A stretch of DNA of 41,829 nucleotides from Burkholderiales bacterium (GCA_019744975.1 JAIETP010000041.1:1-41829), one strand, 5' to 3'. Shown: positions 10,671 to 20,691, numbered from the stretch's first letter. The notes: generated by a model from the sequence alone, not told the origin. Translations and numbers: made by a program.

Positions 10671-12400
10671 ACTTCCTCCCGCACCAGCGGCACGTCTTCG
10701 GGCAGCAGCACCGTGGTTTTACCCGGTGCGTCGGGCGGCACCGCCAGGAATCGCAGCGTACCCGCCGCCACCTGGCTGAACACCGGTGCCGCCACCGCGC
10801 CGCCATAATGCTGTCCCGCCGAGGGCTCGTCGATCATCACCGCGATGATCACGCGCGGGCGCGATGCCGGCGCCATCCCGACAAACGAGGCCACGTAGCG
10901 GTTGGCGGCATAACCCTTGCCTTCGAGTTTGTGCGCGGTGCCGGTCTTGCCCGCAACCGTATATCCCGAAATCTGTGCACCGGGCGCCGTGCCGCCGGGC
11001 TGGGCGGCAAGCTCCAGCATTTTGCGCACCGCCAGCGCGGTTTGCGCGGACACCACACGCGTGCCCTGCACCGGACTTTCGCGCTTCAGCAAGGTCACCG
11101 GATGCAGCACGCCATCGGATGCGAATATGGTGTACGAACGCGCCAACTGCATCAACGACACTGAAATGCCGTAACCGTACGACATCGTCGCCTGCTCGAT
11201 CGGCTTCCAGGTTGCATGGGCGCGCAGGCGGCCCGACACTTCGCCGGGAAATCCGGATCGCGGCGGCACACCGAAGCCGGCGCGGCTGAACAGGCTCCAC
11301 AGCCCCTCCGATGACAACGCCAGCCCCATTTTTGCAGTGCCGACGTTGGACGACTTCTGGATCACCTGCGCGACTGTCAATGCACCCTGGGGATGCGCGT
11401 CATGAATGGTGCGATTGCCGATGGTCAGCTGTCCGGGCGCGGTCTGGATCACCGTGCCGGGCTGGTACAGACCGGCCTCCAGAGCAGCGGCGGCAGTGAA
11501 CGGCTTCAGCGTCGAGCCGGGTTCGAACAGGTCGGTAACCACGCGATTGCGGGTGCGGCGCGCATCCAGTTTGCCGCGATTGTTCGGGTTGTATGCCGGC
11601 AGGTTCGCCATGGCCAGGATTTCGCCGCTGTCGGCATCGAGTACGACAATGCCGCCGGCTTTGGCGCGATGCGCGGAGACCGCCGCCTTCAATTCGCGGA
11701 ACGCAAGATACTGGATACGCGCATCAATCGACAGCCTGAGCTGCTGTCCGTTTTGCGGCACACGGATGCTTTCCACATCCTCGACAATGCGGCCCAGCCG
11801 GTCCTTGATCACGCGACGGCTGCCCGGTCTGCCGGCCAGCGTGTCTTCGAATGCCAGCTCCAGGGCTTCCTGGCCTTTGTCATCAACGCCGGTAAAACCA
11901 ATGATGTGCGACATCACTTCGCCCGCCGGGTAATAACGGCGGTGCTCACGCTGCAAAAAAACACCAGGGATGCCCAGCTGCACCACGCGCTCCGCCTGCT
12001 CCGGCGGCAACTGGCGTTTCAGGTAGACGAATTCGCGCTGCGTATCGGACAACTTGTTACGCAATTCGTCATTGCCGATCTCCAGCAGTTTTGCGAGTTT
12101 GCGCAGATCGGCGGGATCGGCCTCGATATCGGCAGGGCTGGCAGCCACCGATTCCACCGGTGTCGAAATCGCCAGCGGTTCATTGTTGCGGTCAACGATC
12201 ATGCCGCGGCTTGCGCCGATTTCTACAACGCGCGAATACCGCGACTCGCCCTTGCGTTGCAGGAAATCATTGTTCAGCGCCTGCAGCCACAACGCACGCC
12301 CGGTCAGCGCGATAAACCATGCCGCCAGCACCACCAGCATCAGGTTGGCGCGCCAGGCCGGCAGTCTGGGTGTCGGATCGCGGTTTGCGCCCGGCTTCAT
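10667..12400 (-). CDS. ftsI: Septal peptidoglycan transpeptidase FtsI (PBP3)
   Basis: Class B penicillin-binding protein that cross-links septal peptidoglycan, partner of FtsW; anchored in the inner membrane with a periplasmic catalytic domain. 577 residues. A transmembrane segment is at about 18-38, then the pedestal domain with RGMIVDRNNEPLA. Catalytic motifs are STLK at 296-299, SSN at 350-352 and KTGT at 485-488. ATG 12400 overlaps the ftsL stop as ATGA; the frame's extension to 12541 is antisense-free read-through inside ftsL and was not used. The length is typical. Confidence 0.97.
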   Translation of the reverse strand: MKPGANRDPTPRLPAWRANLMLVVLAAWFIALTGRALWLQALNNDFLQRKGESRYSRVVEIGASRGMIVDRNNEPLAISTPVESVAASPADIEADPADLRKLAKLLEIGNDELRNKLSDTQREFVYLKRQLPPEQAERVVQLGIPGVFLQREHRRYYPAGEVMSHIIGFTGVDDKGQEALELAFEDTLAGRPGSRRVIKDRLGRIVEDVESIRVPQNGQQLRLSIDARIQYLAFRELKAAVSAHRAKAGGIVVLDADSGEILAMANLPAYNPNNRGKLDARRTRNRVVTDLFEPGSTLKPFTAAAALEAGLYQPGTVIQTAPGQLTIGNRTIHDAHPQGALTVAQVIQKSSNVGTAKMGLALSSEGLWSLFSRAGFGVPPRSGFPGEVSGRLRAHATWKPIEQATMSYGYGISVSLMQLARSYTIFASDGVLHPVTLLKRESPVQGTRVVSAQTALAVRKMLELAAQPGGTAPGAQISGYTVAGKTGTAHKLEGKGYAANRYVASFVGMAPASRPRVIIAVMIDEPSAGQHYGGAVAAPVFSQVAAGTLRFLAVPPDAPGKTTVLLPEDVPLVREEV

Positions 12401-12681
12401 GGCTGGGTCTCCGCGCGCAGCGGCGGCACCACTTCCACGCGGTTCGCCGCCGGCAAACGCATGCCCAGTTCGCGCGTGGCGATGCGCTCGATGCGCCCAT
12501 GGGTTCCCCAGGTTCCCTGTTCGAGCTGCAACTGCCCCCATTCGACATCCAGCTGCTTCGCCGCCGCCTGCTCCTTCTGCAGTTCAACGTAGAGCTTGCG
12601 CGCCTTGTGTTGTGAAGACACCAGCGACAGCGCGCACACGATCAGCGCGGCGAACAGGATGAAAGTCAGGCGCGCAGTCAT
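12397..12681 (-). CDS. ftsL: Cell division protein FtsL
   Basis: Small bitopic divisome protein that forms a complex with FtsB and FtsQ and helps activate FtsWI. It has 94 residues: a short cytoplasmic start MTARL, one transmembrane segment at about 6-22, then a periplasmic helix rich in K, E and Q (about 25-60) that would form a coiled coil. The ending [16 protein letters not shown] is the recognisable FtsL C-terminal motif. ATG 12681 overlaps the rsmH stop as ATGA and the stop overlaps ftsI in the same way, so it is embedded in a coupled operon. Confidence 0.93.
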   Translation of the reverse strand: MTARLTFILFAALIVCALSLVSSQHKARKLYVELQKEQAAAKQLDVEWGQLQLEQGTWGTHGRIERIATRELGMRLPAANRVEVVPPLRAETQP

Positions 12682-13625
12682 GCTGCCGCCCCCTCATTTT
12701 CCCGGGAACGTTCGGCGACCCGCATTACTGCACTGCGCGCACGCGGGTTGGCCGCAATTTCTTCCGCACTGGCGCGCTGCGCGCGGCCGATCAGCCGCAT
12801 CCGCGGCTGCGGCAGATCACGGGCGCGCACCGGCAGCCGCGCCGGCAGTGCATCCGCCTGCGACTGAGTACGCAGGAACCGCTTCACGATACGATCTTCC
12901 AGTGAATGAAAAGCGATGACCACCAGCCGCCCTCCCGGCTTGAGCAGGTCTACGCATTGCGGCAGCACTAGCGATAACTCCTCAAGCTCCTGATTGATGT
13001 GAATCCGTAAAGCTTGAAACGTGCGCGTCGCCGGATCCTGGCGTGGCTCGCGCGCGGGAACGGCTTCTGCCACGATCGCGGCAAGTTGTCGTGTGGTGTC
13101 AACAGGTCCCCGCGTCCGAGCCGCAACAATCGCTGCTGCAATCTGTTTAGCAAACCGTTCTTCGCCATGGTCCCTGATGACCTCCCTGATTTTTGTCTCT
13201 TCCGCTGTCGCCAGCCAATCCGCCGCGCTGATGCCCTGACCCGGATCCATACGCATGTCGAGCGGCGCATCGTGGCGAAAACTGAAACCGCGACGCGCAT
13301 CGTCCAGTTGCGGCGACGACACGCCGATATCCAGCAACAGGCCGTCGACCGCCGTAACACCGTTCTCCCGCAGCACTGCCGCAACCTGGCTGAACGCGCT
13401 GTGCAGGATCGTGAATCGCGGGTCGTTCACCGCGCGTCCTGCCTGCACCGCCTCGGGATCGCGATCCAGCGCCACCAATCGCCCTCCTTTGCCCAGCTGC
13501 CCCAGAATCAGGCGGCTGTGACCGCCCCTGCCAAACGTGCAATCGACATAAATGCCGTCGGACCGGATGTTCAATGCTGCTATGGCTTCCTGCGCGAGTA
13601 CCGCGGCATGCGCGCCGCTCGTCAC
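12678..13625 (-). CDS. rsmH: 16S rRNA (cytosine1402-N4)-methyltransferase
   Basis: SAM-dependent N4 methylation of C1402 in 16S rRNA (formerly MraW). The 315-residue protein has [16 protein letters not shown] for SAM binding at about 26-41, [31 protein letters not shown], and late [13 protein letters not shown], all RsmH signatures. The start is GTG 13625, which overlaps the mraZ stop as GTGA. The partner methyltransferase for the same nucleotide, RsmI (2'-O), is encoded about 3 kb away at 16544. Confidence 0.97.
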   Translation of the reverse strand: MTSGAHAAVLAQEAIAALNIRSDGIYVDCTFGRGGHSRLILGQLGKGGRLVALDRDPEAVQAGRAVNDPRFTILHSAFSQVAAVLRENGVTAVDGLLLDIGVSSPQLDDARRGFSFRHDAPLDMRMDPGQGISAADWLATAEETKIREVIRDHGEERFAKQIAAAIVAARTRGPVDTTRQLAAIVAEAVPAREPRQDPATRTFQALRIHINQELEELSLVLPQCVDLLKPGGRLVVIAFHSLEDRIVKRFLRTQSQADALPARLPVRARDLPQPRMRLIGRAQRASAEEIAANPRARSAVMRVAERSRENEGAAA

Positions 13626-14068
13626 AAGGAGAAACCCTCCAGCTCAGCCGGCAAACCACCTGCGCCGAAACTGCCCGCGCTGTCGATCAACTGCGTCCAG
13701 CGCTCTTCATTCCACAATTCGAATTTGCGGCCCTGCCCGACCAGCACCACGCTTTTTTCCAGCTGCGCGAAACGCCGCAGCTCGGGCGAAATCAGCACGC
13801 GCCCCGCGCTGTCGATATCGACATCAACCGCGAAACCGATCAAGCGCCGCTGCAGTTCGCGCACGCGCGGATCAAGATTCGACAGGCCCTCGAGTTTTTG
13901 CTGGATGATTTCCCAGTCGGGCAGCGGATAAACCAGCAGGCAATGATCCGCATCGGCGGTGATCACCAGATGTCCCGCGCAACGCTCGAGCAAGGCATCA
14001 CGATGGCGCGCCGGAACGGCGAGCCTGCCTTTGCTGTCGAGATTGAGTTGTGCGACCCCGCGAAACAC
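13622..14068 (-). CDS. mraZ: Transcriptional regulator MraZ
   Basis: DNA-binding repressor of its own dcw operon, built from two AbrB-like MraZ domains; forms ring oligomers. From GTG 14068 the protein is 148 residues and begins (M)[25 protein letters not shown], the canonical MraZ start. The second domain has [18 protein letters not shown]. The purine run AAGGGGGAAGC directly precedes this GTG. An in-frame ATG at 14128 adds 20 residues unlike the family and starts at the edge of the operator repeats, so the GTG is preferred. Three MraZ boxes lie upstream, implying autoregulation. Confidence 0.94.
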   Translation of the reverse strand: MFRGVAQLNLDSKGRLAVPARHRDALLERCAGHLVITADADHCLLVYPLPDWEIIQQKLEGLSNLDPRVRELQRRLIGFAVDVDIDSAGRVLISPELRRFAQLEKSVVLVGQGRKFELWNEERWTQLIDSAGSFGAGGLPAELEGFSL

Positions 14069-14121
14069 GCTTCCCCCTTGAGCGTGGAAGCGCTGCACAG
14101 CCGGAGGTCCGGCAGGCATTT

Positions 14122-14150
14122 CTCCCACTTTCTACCACTTCATCCCACTA
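14122..14150 (-). promoter_or_regulatory. Three MraZ boxes
   Basis: On the minus strand the run GTGGGATGAA-GTGGTAGAAA-GTGGGAGAAA shows three GTGGG/GTGGT units spaced exactly 10 bases apart. This matches the known MraZ operator pattern of GTGGG direct repeats. They overlap the predicted transcription start, consistent with repression. Confidence 0.85.
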
Positions 14151-14175
14151 TAAATAACTGGGCGATGCGGGTCAA
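14147..14175 (-). promoter_or_regulatory. Promoter of the dcw operon (Pmra)
   Basis: On the minus strand TTGACC (14175-14170), a 17-base spacer and TATAGT (14152-14147) form a near-consensus sigma70 promoter. Transcription would begin near 14140, inside the MraZ boxes. Confidence 0.8.
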
Positions 14176-14377
14176 GGGTCGAATTACCGAATTTCTTTTT
14201 AAGGACAAAGACTTACAGCAACTTGTTGACCCCGATTTTTACTGTTTTTTCTTGGGGTAATATATCAATTAAAACAATAGGATATTGCGCGTACTGAAAG
14301 TAGCGCATTAAGTAATTATGCTTAAAAATCAGGCAATTACAAGCGATTGATGCGTCGCCGGCCGGCGACAACCCGTC
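14176..14377. other. AT-rich non-coding spacer between mraZ promoter and rnpB
   Basis: About 200 bases without a supportable gene, clearly AT-rich against its surroundings. It holds a 16-base perfect palindrome GTCGCCGGCCGGCGAC at 14354-14369. It also holds a weak match to the window's AT-rich repeat at 14264-14285 (ATCAATTAAAACAATAG). The palindrome may belong to the rnpB transcript end. Confidence 0.5.
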
Positions 14378-14401
14378 AAAATCCCCCGGGAAGGGGAATT
14401 T
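14378..14401 (-). terminator. Possible terminator downstream of rnpB
   Basis: On the minus strand AAATTCCCC, a short loop and GGGGGATTTT can pair into a stem with a four-T tail. It lies about 35 bases after the RNase P RNA 3' end. The T run is short, so confidence is limited. Confidence 0.4.
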
Positions 14402-14435
14402 GCCCTAAAAACCAGGGGTTTTGTCCTGCCAAAAA

Positions 14436-14765
14436 AGGTGAAGCTGGCCGTTAAGCCGGGTTCTGTCGTGGGCAGCCATTCCTCTGGGCCGTACATTGCT
14501 GCACGGCTCAAGCCACCTACCCGCAAGCTCGGCGGGACGCGTCAACGCTTGCCTATTCGGTGTTGCTCCGGGTGGAGGTTACCGCGTTTCACCCCGCTGA
14601 ACTCGCGCCCAGCGGACTCGTCTCTGTGGCCCTGTTCCTCGCCTCACGGCGGACGGGCGTTACCCGTCACCCTACCCTGTGGAGCCCGGACTTTCCTCTA
14701 TGCGCGGCACGCACAAGTTGCCTTGTCCGGTTTGTTCCGCGCACAGCGGCTGCCTGGCCAGCTTC
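14436..14765 (-). ncRNA. rnpB: RNase P RNA (bacterial type A)
   Basis: Catalytic RNA that matures tRNA 5' ends. On the minus strand GAGGAAAGTCCGGGCTCC (conserved 5' core) lies near 14700, and ACAGAACCCGGCTTA (conserved 3' core) near 14460. The outer helix P1 is visible as GAAGCTGGCC at the 5' end (14765-14756) perfectly complementary to GGCCAGCTTC at the 3' end. The length is about 330 nt. The exact ends are taken from the P1 helix. A run of six T follows the 3' end. Confidence 0.95.
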
Positions 14766-14770
14766 GACGC

Positions 14771-14780
14771 GGATTTTATC
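14771..14780 (-). promoter_or_regulatory. Probable -10 of rnpB
   Basis: Minus-strand TGATAAAAT ends just upstream of the RNA 5' end at about 14765, at the right distance for a -10 element with a possible extended TG. No clear -35 was found. Confidence 0.45.
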
Positions 14781-14815
14781 ATGTGGACACCACCCGCCTT
14801 GGGATTAATGACCGC

Positions 14816-15436
14816 TCAGCGCGTTTCCCGCGCGCGCACTGCTGCCAGCAGGTCGTGCAAATGACGATCATGCACACCCAGTTCATCGAGGTGGCGCAGG
14901 GTGTTCACCAGGTAATCAACGTTGGGGCCGCGCTCACCGCAACAGGCGGCAATGATGGTGGCGGCCGTGTCGAGTTCCAGCCGACCGGCGTAACCGTCGT
15001 GGCAACGATTGGCGAGGAAGGTCAATGCCGTCTGGCGCCCTGTACCCATGCCGACCGGCAACAACCGTGGCACGTAAACCCGCCGCCGCATCTCGCGCAA
15101 CCACAGGGTTTCCAGCGCTTCAAGAACATCCGCGGCAGCGATGCAATACGCCGTGCCCTTGCAGGCCCCTCCGCGATCCAGCCCAAGCACCAGTCCGGGC
15201 GTTGCCACCGTGCCGCGATAACGGCTGGAATAAATGCAGAATGCGCGGTGATAACCGCGCAGCAACGCCGGCGCTGCTGCTGAAAAACGAAAACCGGGAT
15301 CCCACATCAGTGAGCCGTAGGTGAATACCCACAAGTCGCCCCGCGGCAGATCAAGCTGGCTGTAATGAAAGGGATCGTCGTGCGCCAAGGGCGTCAATCC
15401 GGCGCCGGGGAAGTGTTTTGATCCGGGCAGGCTCAA
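14816..15436 (-). CDS. ChaC-like gamma-glutamylcyclotransferase
   Basis: The ChaC family cleaves gamma-glutamyl groups, typically of glutathione, to 5-oxoproline; cytoplasmic. The signature is [14 protein letters not shown] near residue 40, with later [34 protein letters not shown] and [16 protein letters not shown], where a glutamate probably acts as acid/base. No ATG lies in the right place. TTG 15436 overlaps the pyrC stop as TTGA, with GGAGG 11 bases upstream, giving 206 residues. The longer frame to 15526 lies inside pyrC. Co-transcription with pyrC is likely. The exact substrate cannot be read from sequence. Confidence 0.85.
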   Translation of the reverse strand: MSLPGSKHFPGAGLTPLAHDDPFHYSQLDLPRGDLWVFTYGSLMWDPGFRFSAAAPALLRGYHRAFCIYSSRYRGTVATPGLVLGLDRGGACKGTAYCIAAADVLEALETLWLREMRRRVYVPRLLPVGMGTGRQTALTFLANRCHDGYAGRLELDTAATIIAACCGERGPNVDYLVNTLRHLDELGVHDRHLHDLLAAVRARETR

Positions 15437-16482
15437 GAGCCGGCGATCCTCCACTGGACCGCGGCACCCGCGCGCATCGGCACCAGCGTGTCGGCGCCGA
15501 ACGGTACGCTGGCCGGCACGTTCCACGGCTCCAACTTCAAAGTGATCCTGTCCTGGTTGCGCGGCAGCCCGTAAAAATCCGCACCGTAATGACTGGCGAA
15601 TCCTTCGAGCCTGTCAAGCGCACCGGCTGCCGCAAACACTTCGGCATACAACTCAATGCCGGCGTGCGCGGTGTACATGCCGGCGCAACCGCAATCGTTT
15701 TCCTTGGTATGCCGCGCATGCGGCGCGCTGTCGGTGCCAAGAAAAAATTTCGGATTACCGCCGACCGCCGCTGCGACCAGCGCTGCGCGGTGTGTTTCGC
15801 GCTTGAGTATCGGCAGGCAGTAGTTATGCGGCCGCACACCGCCGGTGAACAGCGCATTGCGATTCAGCAACAGGTGCTGCGGCGTCAGCGTCGCTGCGAT
15901 GCGCTTCGGTGCCGCGGTGACAAAGTCGGCGGCTTCGCGCGTGGTGATGTGCTCCATCACCACCTTCAATCCCTGAAAACGTTCGACCAGCGGCGCCAGC
16001 GTTCGCTCGATGAACACGCGTTCGCGATCAAAAACATCAACCGCGACATCCGTTACTTCGCCGTGCACCAGCAGCGGCATGCCGGCTTTTTCCATCGCAG
16101 CCAGTACCGGAAAACATTTCTCGATGGCGCTCACGCCGGAATCGGAATTGGTGGTCGCGCCCGCCGGGTAATATTTCACTGCATGTACCGCACCGCTTTT
16201 TTTGGCCCGGTCGATTTCTTCCGGTTGCGTGTTGTCGGTCAGGTACAGCGTCATCAGCGGCTCAAAGCGGCTGCCGGCAGGCAGCGCCGCGCGAATGCGA
16301 TCGCGGTAGGCCAGCGCCAGTTCCGTGGTGGTCACCGGCGGCTTCAGGTTCGGCATCACGATGGCACGGGCAAAACGCGAAGCGGTATGCGGCAGTACAT
16401 CGCGCATCGCCGCACCATCACGCAGATGCAGGTGCCAGTCATCGGGACGGGTGATGGTGACAGTGGTGGCGGAAGCGTTCAT
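15433..16482 (-). CDS. pyrC: Dihydroorotase
   Basis: Zinc enzyme interconverting carbamoyl aspartate and dihydroorotate in pyrimidine synthesis. The protein is class II type, 349 residues from ATG 16482, the usual length for PyrC. Metal and catalytic motifs are in order: [10 protein letters not shown] near the start, HAVKYYPAG with the lysine that is carbamylated in the family, LLVHGE, VMEHITT, and FLGTDSAPH with the catalytic aspartate. An in-frame ATG at 16494 is also possible; neither has a clear ribosome site. It lies about 60 bases after rsmI on the same strand. Confidence 0.96.
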   Translation of the reverse strand: MNASATTVTITRPDDWHLHLRDGAAMRDVLPHTASRFARAIVMPNLKPPVTTTELALAYRDRIRAALPAGSRFEPLMTLYLTDNTQPEEIDRAKKSGAVHAVKYYPAGATTNSDSGVSAIEKCFPVLAAMEKAGMPLLVHGEVTDVAVDVFDRERVFIERTLAPLVERFQGLKVVMEHITTREAADFVTAAPKRIAATLTPQHLLLNRNALFTGGVRPHNYCLPILKRETHRAALVAAAVGGNPKFFLGTDSAPHARHTKENDCGCAGMYTAHAGIELYAEVFAAAGALDRLEGFASHYGADFYGLPRNQDRITLKLEPWNVPASVPFGADTLVPMRAGAAVQWRIAGS

Positions 16483-16543
16483 GACGGCTTGCATGTTAAA
16501 CGGTGCATGAGGAACAGTAAAATGAGCAGTAAATTGCCGCCGC

Positions 16544-17482
16544 TCATGTTTCATCCCGATTTTTACTTTTAAGCGTCAGCGCCCGTTTGTACAACACGTT
16601 GCGATTGCCGTCGGTCAGCTTCACGGCCAGCGCCACCGCCTGTTTCACCGGCAATTCGGCGAGCAGGGTTTTCAGCACGGTTTCGATATCAACCCCGGCC
16701 ACTGTCGACTCCGCCGCCACCGCGCCCTCCACGACCAGCACAAACTCTCCGCGCCGGTGATTATCGTCGGCCTCCAGCCAGGCCAAGGCTTCATCGAGCC
16801 GGCAGCGGTGCAGGGTTTCGTGGATTTTGGTCAGTTCGCGCGCAATGACAATGGTACGGGCGCCGCCGAATGCGGCGCACAGGTCGGCAACACAGTCGGC
16901 GACGCGGTGCGGCGCCTCGTAAAACACCAGCAATGCAGTCTGCGCCGCAAGTTCGGCCAGCAGGCGGCGGCGTTCCGCCGCACGCGACGGCAGAAAACCG
17001 CAGAACAGGAAGCGGCTTGCCTCGAAGCCGCTGGCCGACAACACGGTTGCCGCGGCATTGGGGCCGGGGATCGGCACCACCGCATAACCCGCGGTGCGCA
17101 CCGCAGCCACCACCTGCGCGCCCGGGTCGGCAATACCCGGCGTACCGGCGTCGCTGACCAGCGCCACCGTTTTGCCCTCCGCCAGCAGTTCGGTCACGCG
17201 TTCCGCGGCGCGGCGCTCATTGTGTTCGTGCACCGCCACCAGTCTGCCGGCGATGCCATGGCGGTTGAGCAGGCGGATGGTGACCCGGGTATCCTCTGCG
17301 GCAATGACATCCGCGGCCTTCAGCACTTCCAGTGCACGCAGGGTGATGTCGCCGAGATTTCCGATCGGAGTGGCGACTACATATAATGTCGCCTTGTTGA
17401 CTGTCGCCGTCACATCGACCATTTCATCATTGATCATTCCATCACTGACCATTCCGCTATCTGTGTCCACATTCCGTTCCAT
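16544..17482 (-). CDS. rsmI: 16S rRNA (cytidine1402-2'-O)-methyltransferase
   Basis: SAM-dependent 2'-O methylation of C1402 of 16S rRNA, complementing RsmH. Recognised by [54 protein letters not shown] and VFYEAPHRV, the tetrapyrrole-methylase-fold motifs of RsmI/YraL. The start is uncertain: ATGs lie at 17521, 17497, 17482, 17452, 17437 and 17422, the last three inside a 15-base tandem repeat. 17521 would overlap the divergent lpoA start, so a middle ATG is given. It is next to lpoA in opposite orientation, as yraL is to yraM in E. coli. Confidence 0.94.
   Translation of the reverse strand: MERNVDTDSGMVSDGMINDEMVDVTATVNKATLYVVATPIGNLGDITLRALEVLKAADVIAAEDTRVTIRLLNRHGIAGRLVAVHEHNERRAAERVTELLAEGKTVALVSDAGTPGIADPGAQVVAAVRTAGYAVVPIPGPNAAATVLSASGFEASRFLFCGFLPSRAAERRRLLAELAAQTALLVFYEAPHRVADCVADLCAAFGGARTIVIARELTKIHETLHRCRLDEALAWLEADDNHRRGEFVLVVEGAVAAESTVAGVDIETVLKTLLAELPVKQAVALAVKLTDGNRNVLYKRALTLKSKNRDET
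17411..17455 (-). repeat. Three 15-base tandem repeats at the rsmI 5' end
   Basis: Minus-strand units GGAATGGTCAGTGAT, GGAATGATCAATGAT and GAAATGGTCGATGTG follow one another exactly. In frame they encode [10 protein letters not shown] and EMVDV, each with an ATG that could start rsmI. Confidence 0.7.
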
Positions 17483-17512
17483 CGCCGGCTCATTCATTGA
17501 CAGATTAACCGG

Positions 17513-18618
17513 ATGACCCATCGCCCATTGCAGCAGATGCTGCGCATTGCCGCGTTCGTATTCACCTGCCTACTATACGGAGCGCCCGCGGCAATGGCCA
17601 GCGATGCGACGCCGCAGACCGGCGCCGTTGCTGCAACGGCACCGGTGCCGCACATCGCGCTGCTGCTGCCGATGAATTCAAAAATATTCGGCCGCCACGC
17701 GACTGCGCTGCGCGACGGCTTCCAGGCCGCCGCCAGGACGCAAAGCCGTACCGCATTGCCGGTGCGCGAATACGCGGTCTCCGAGAACGTGGCCAATGTG
17801 CTGGAAGGTTATCGCGCTGCCGTGGCCGCCGGCGCACAAGTGATCGTCGGTCCGCTGACACGCGACGCCGTCACCGCGCTGGCCTTCGGCGAACCAGTGC
17901 CGGTGCCCACGCTGGCACTCAATGTGCCGGACCATACCGGACGCAACCCCGGCAACCTGTACCTGCTGAGCCTGCAGATCGAAGCGGAAGCGCGGCAAGC
18001 GGCACGGATCGCCTGGCGCGACGGCCGCCGCAATGCGGTCACCATCAACGGAGGCGGCCCGGTAGAACGCCGCATGCAGTCAGCCTTCGCTGGCGAGTTC
18101 ATGCGCCTTGGCGGCAGGGTGGCGACGGATGTGGCCTATGCCTCCGATCCGGACAAGCTGAAAGCCATCACGCGCGGCGGCAGCGCAGCCGACATGTATT
18201 TTCTGGCGCTGGGCTACACGGAAGCCCGCACCGTACGCCCGTATCTCGGCGCAACCCCGGTTTACGCCACCTCCAGCGTACATGCCGGCGACCGGGGGCC
18301 ACTCGCCGGATTTGACCTGACTGGCGTCAATTTTGTTGACATGCCCTGGCTGCTCGAACCCAATCACACCGCGGTCATGGCCTACGCCCGGCCAAAACCG
18401 TACGGCGCCTTTGAACTGGAGCGCCTGTACGCGCTCGGCATCGACGCCTGGCGCATCGCCCAGTTGCTGCTCACTGGTGTCCGGGATATCCGCCTCGACG
18501 GCGTGACCGGGCAGTTGACGCTGGGCACGGACGGTCATATCGAGCGGGAACTGGCCGCCGGCCGTTACAGCGAAGGTCGCCCCCACGCCCTGGATCCGGC
18601 GCCACGTGAACCCGCGCG

Positions 18619-18622
<4 letters not shown>
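17513..18622 (+). CDS. lpoA: Penicillin-binding protein activator, LpoA C-domain type
   Basis: LpoA activates the bifunctional synthase PBP1A from the outer membrane in enterobacteria. This 369-residue protein has a signal peptide (hydrophobic segment about 9-25, AMA-SD as likely cleavage) and then a periplasmic-binding-protein-like fold. The start of that fold is PHIALLLPMNSKIFGRHATALRDGFQAA, with later GPLTRDAVTAL and ALGIDAWRI. It covers only the C-terminal half of E. coli LpoA; no TPR N-domain is present. No lipobox cysteine follows the signal segment, so lipidation is not supported. Identity rests on fold motifs and on the rsmI-yraN-gmhA-dolP context. Confidence 0.82.
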
Positions 18623-19601
<979 letters not shown>

Positions 19602-19640
19602 TGTTTTGTTTTGGCGTCGAATAAATTTTAGGAGTAATCC

Positions 19641-20207
19641 ATGCACAAGCTTTTGACATTGGTCTTTATCGCGCTGCTGCCGATCCTCTCCGGATGCATG
19701 GCCGTGGCGGTCGGTGGCGCCGCGGCAACCGGTGTGCTGATCGCGGAAGACCGCCGCACGGTGGGCACCATCACCGAAGACCAGGGTATCGAACTCAAGG
19801 CGGCAAACCGCATCGAAGAAAAAGTTAAGGACGCGCACATCAATGTCACCAGCTACAACCGCATGGTGCTGCTGACCGGCGAAGTGCCGACCGAGACCGC
19901 CAGGGCCGACGCCGAACGCATCGCGCGCGCAGTGGAAAATGTGCGCAGTGTATTCAACGAACTTCAGGTCGCGGGCAACACCGCGATGCAGTCGCGCACC
20001 AACGATGCGGTGATCACCTCCAAGGTCAAGGCGCGTTTTGTTGATGCCCGCAAATTCAGCCCGGTGCACGTCAAGGTGGTGACCGAGAACAGTGTCGTCT
20101 ACCTGATGGGCATGGTCAAAAAACAGGAGGCGGCGGACGCCACCGAAGTGGCGCGCACCACGGGTGGCGTCACCAAAGTTGTCCGGGTGTTCGAATACCT
20201 GGACTAG
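19641..20207 (+). CDS. dolP: BON-domain outer-membrane lipoprotein, DolP-like
   Basis: DolP (YraP) is a dual-BON lipoprotein of the outer membrane that concentrates at division sites and supports envelope integrity. The 188-residue protein has a lipoprotein signal with lipobox LSGC (Cys at residue 19), then two BON domains at about 45-112 and 118-188, seen as repeated VKDAHINVTSYNRMVLLTGEV and VKVVTENSVVYLMGMV. The context, last gene after lpoA-yraN-gmhA, matches E. coli yraM-yraP. The ribosome site AGGAG lies eight bases before the ATG. Confidence 0.9.
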   Translation: MHKLLTLVFIALLPILSGCMAVAVGGAAATGVLIAEDRRTVGTITEDQGIELKAANRIEEKVKDAHINVTSYNRMVLLTGEVPTETARADAERIARAVENVRSVFNELQVAGNTAMQSRTNDAVITSKVKARFVDARKFSPVHVKVVTENSVVYLMGMVKKQEAADATEVARTTGGVTKVVRVFEYLD

Positions 20208-20219
20208 AAGTCCAAAATA

Positions 20220-20241
20220 ATCAATAAAAACAAATACTTAT
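20220..20241 (+). repeat. AT-rich intergenic repeat, copy 1
   Basis: Core ATCAATAAAAACAAATA followed by CTTAT, in the 40-base gap between convergent dolP and the NTF2-like gene. All 22 bases are identical, on the opposite strand, to 31477-31498. Confidence 0.75.
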
Positions 20242-20247
20242 ATAATA

Positions 20248-20691
20248 CTAGTTCAGGGGCGCCGCAGGGCGCCCCTGGCGTTTCAGCAAGCGCAGCAAGG
20301 CGCCGATCCCCGGCAATTTTTCGTACAACTCTTCCGCCGCATCCCAGTAGTCGCGATGCACCGCCACCAGGCCCGCCGCGTCAAACGTCAGCAGGCTCGC
20401 GCCGTGGATACGCTGCGTGACCCGCGGCTGCCAGCGACGAAAGCGGAATTCGAAATCCCAGGTCAGCAATACGCGCGGCATCTCGATCACGCGCTCACGC
20501 ACGATGAAACGCGGCGCGTCGAGTTGATCGAACATGTGGCGGAAAATCGCCTCCAGCGCATGGTGGCCGCGCACATCGTTGAACGGGTCCTTGAAGCGGC
20601 AGTCGGCGGCGTAAAAATGCGGCAGCTCAGTAACAGATTGCGGCGTCAGTGTTTCGAAAAACTGCACCAGCGCATCCACGCGATCACTCAT
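20248..20691 (-). CDS. NTF2-like / SnoaL-type protein of the light operon
   Basis: 147 residues with a SnoaL/NTF2-like cone fold pattern: MSDRVDALVQFFETLTPQSVTELPHFYAADCRFKDPFNDVRG, then ALEAIFRHMFDQL and a beta-rich end. No catalytic residues can be assigned, and its function in these clusters is unknown to me. ATG 20691 shares one base with the SDR stop (TGATG). It is the last gene of the eight-gene minus operon starting at 27179, so co-regulation with LitR is inferred. Confidence 0.82.
   Translation of the reverse strand: MSDRVDALVQFFETLTPQSVTELPHFYAADCRFKDPFNDVRGHHALEAIFRHMFDQLDAPRFIVRERVIEMPRVLLTWDFEFRFRRWQPRVTQRIHGASLLTFDAAGLVAVHRDYWDAAEELYEKLPGIGALLRLLKRQGRPAAPLN
20253..20277. terminator. 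Strong GC hairpin at convergent dolP / NTF2-like ends
   Basis: CAGGGGCGCC, a four-base loop and GGCGCCCCTG form a perfect 10-bp stem covering the last codons of the minus-strand gene. It could stop transcription of either convergent operon, but neither side has a clean T run. Confidence 0.5.

Noticed and set aside
14129-14435. Possible small gene upstream of mraZ
   Set aside because: Short frames only, no ribosome site or recognisable product; the region is regulatory and holds the rnpB 3' end.
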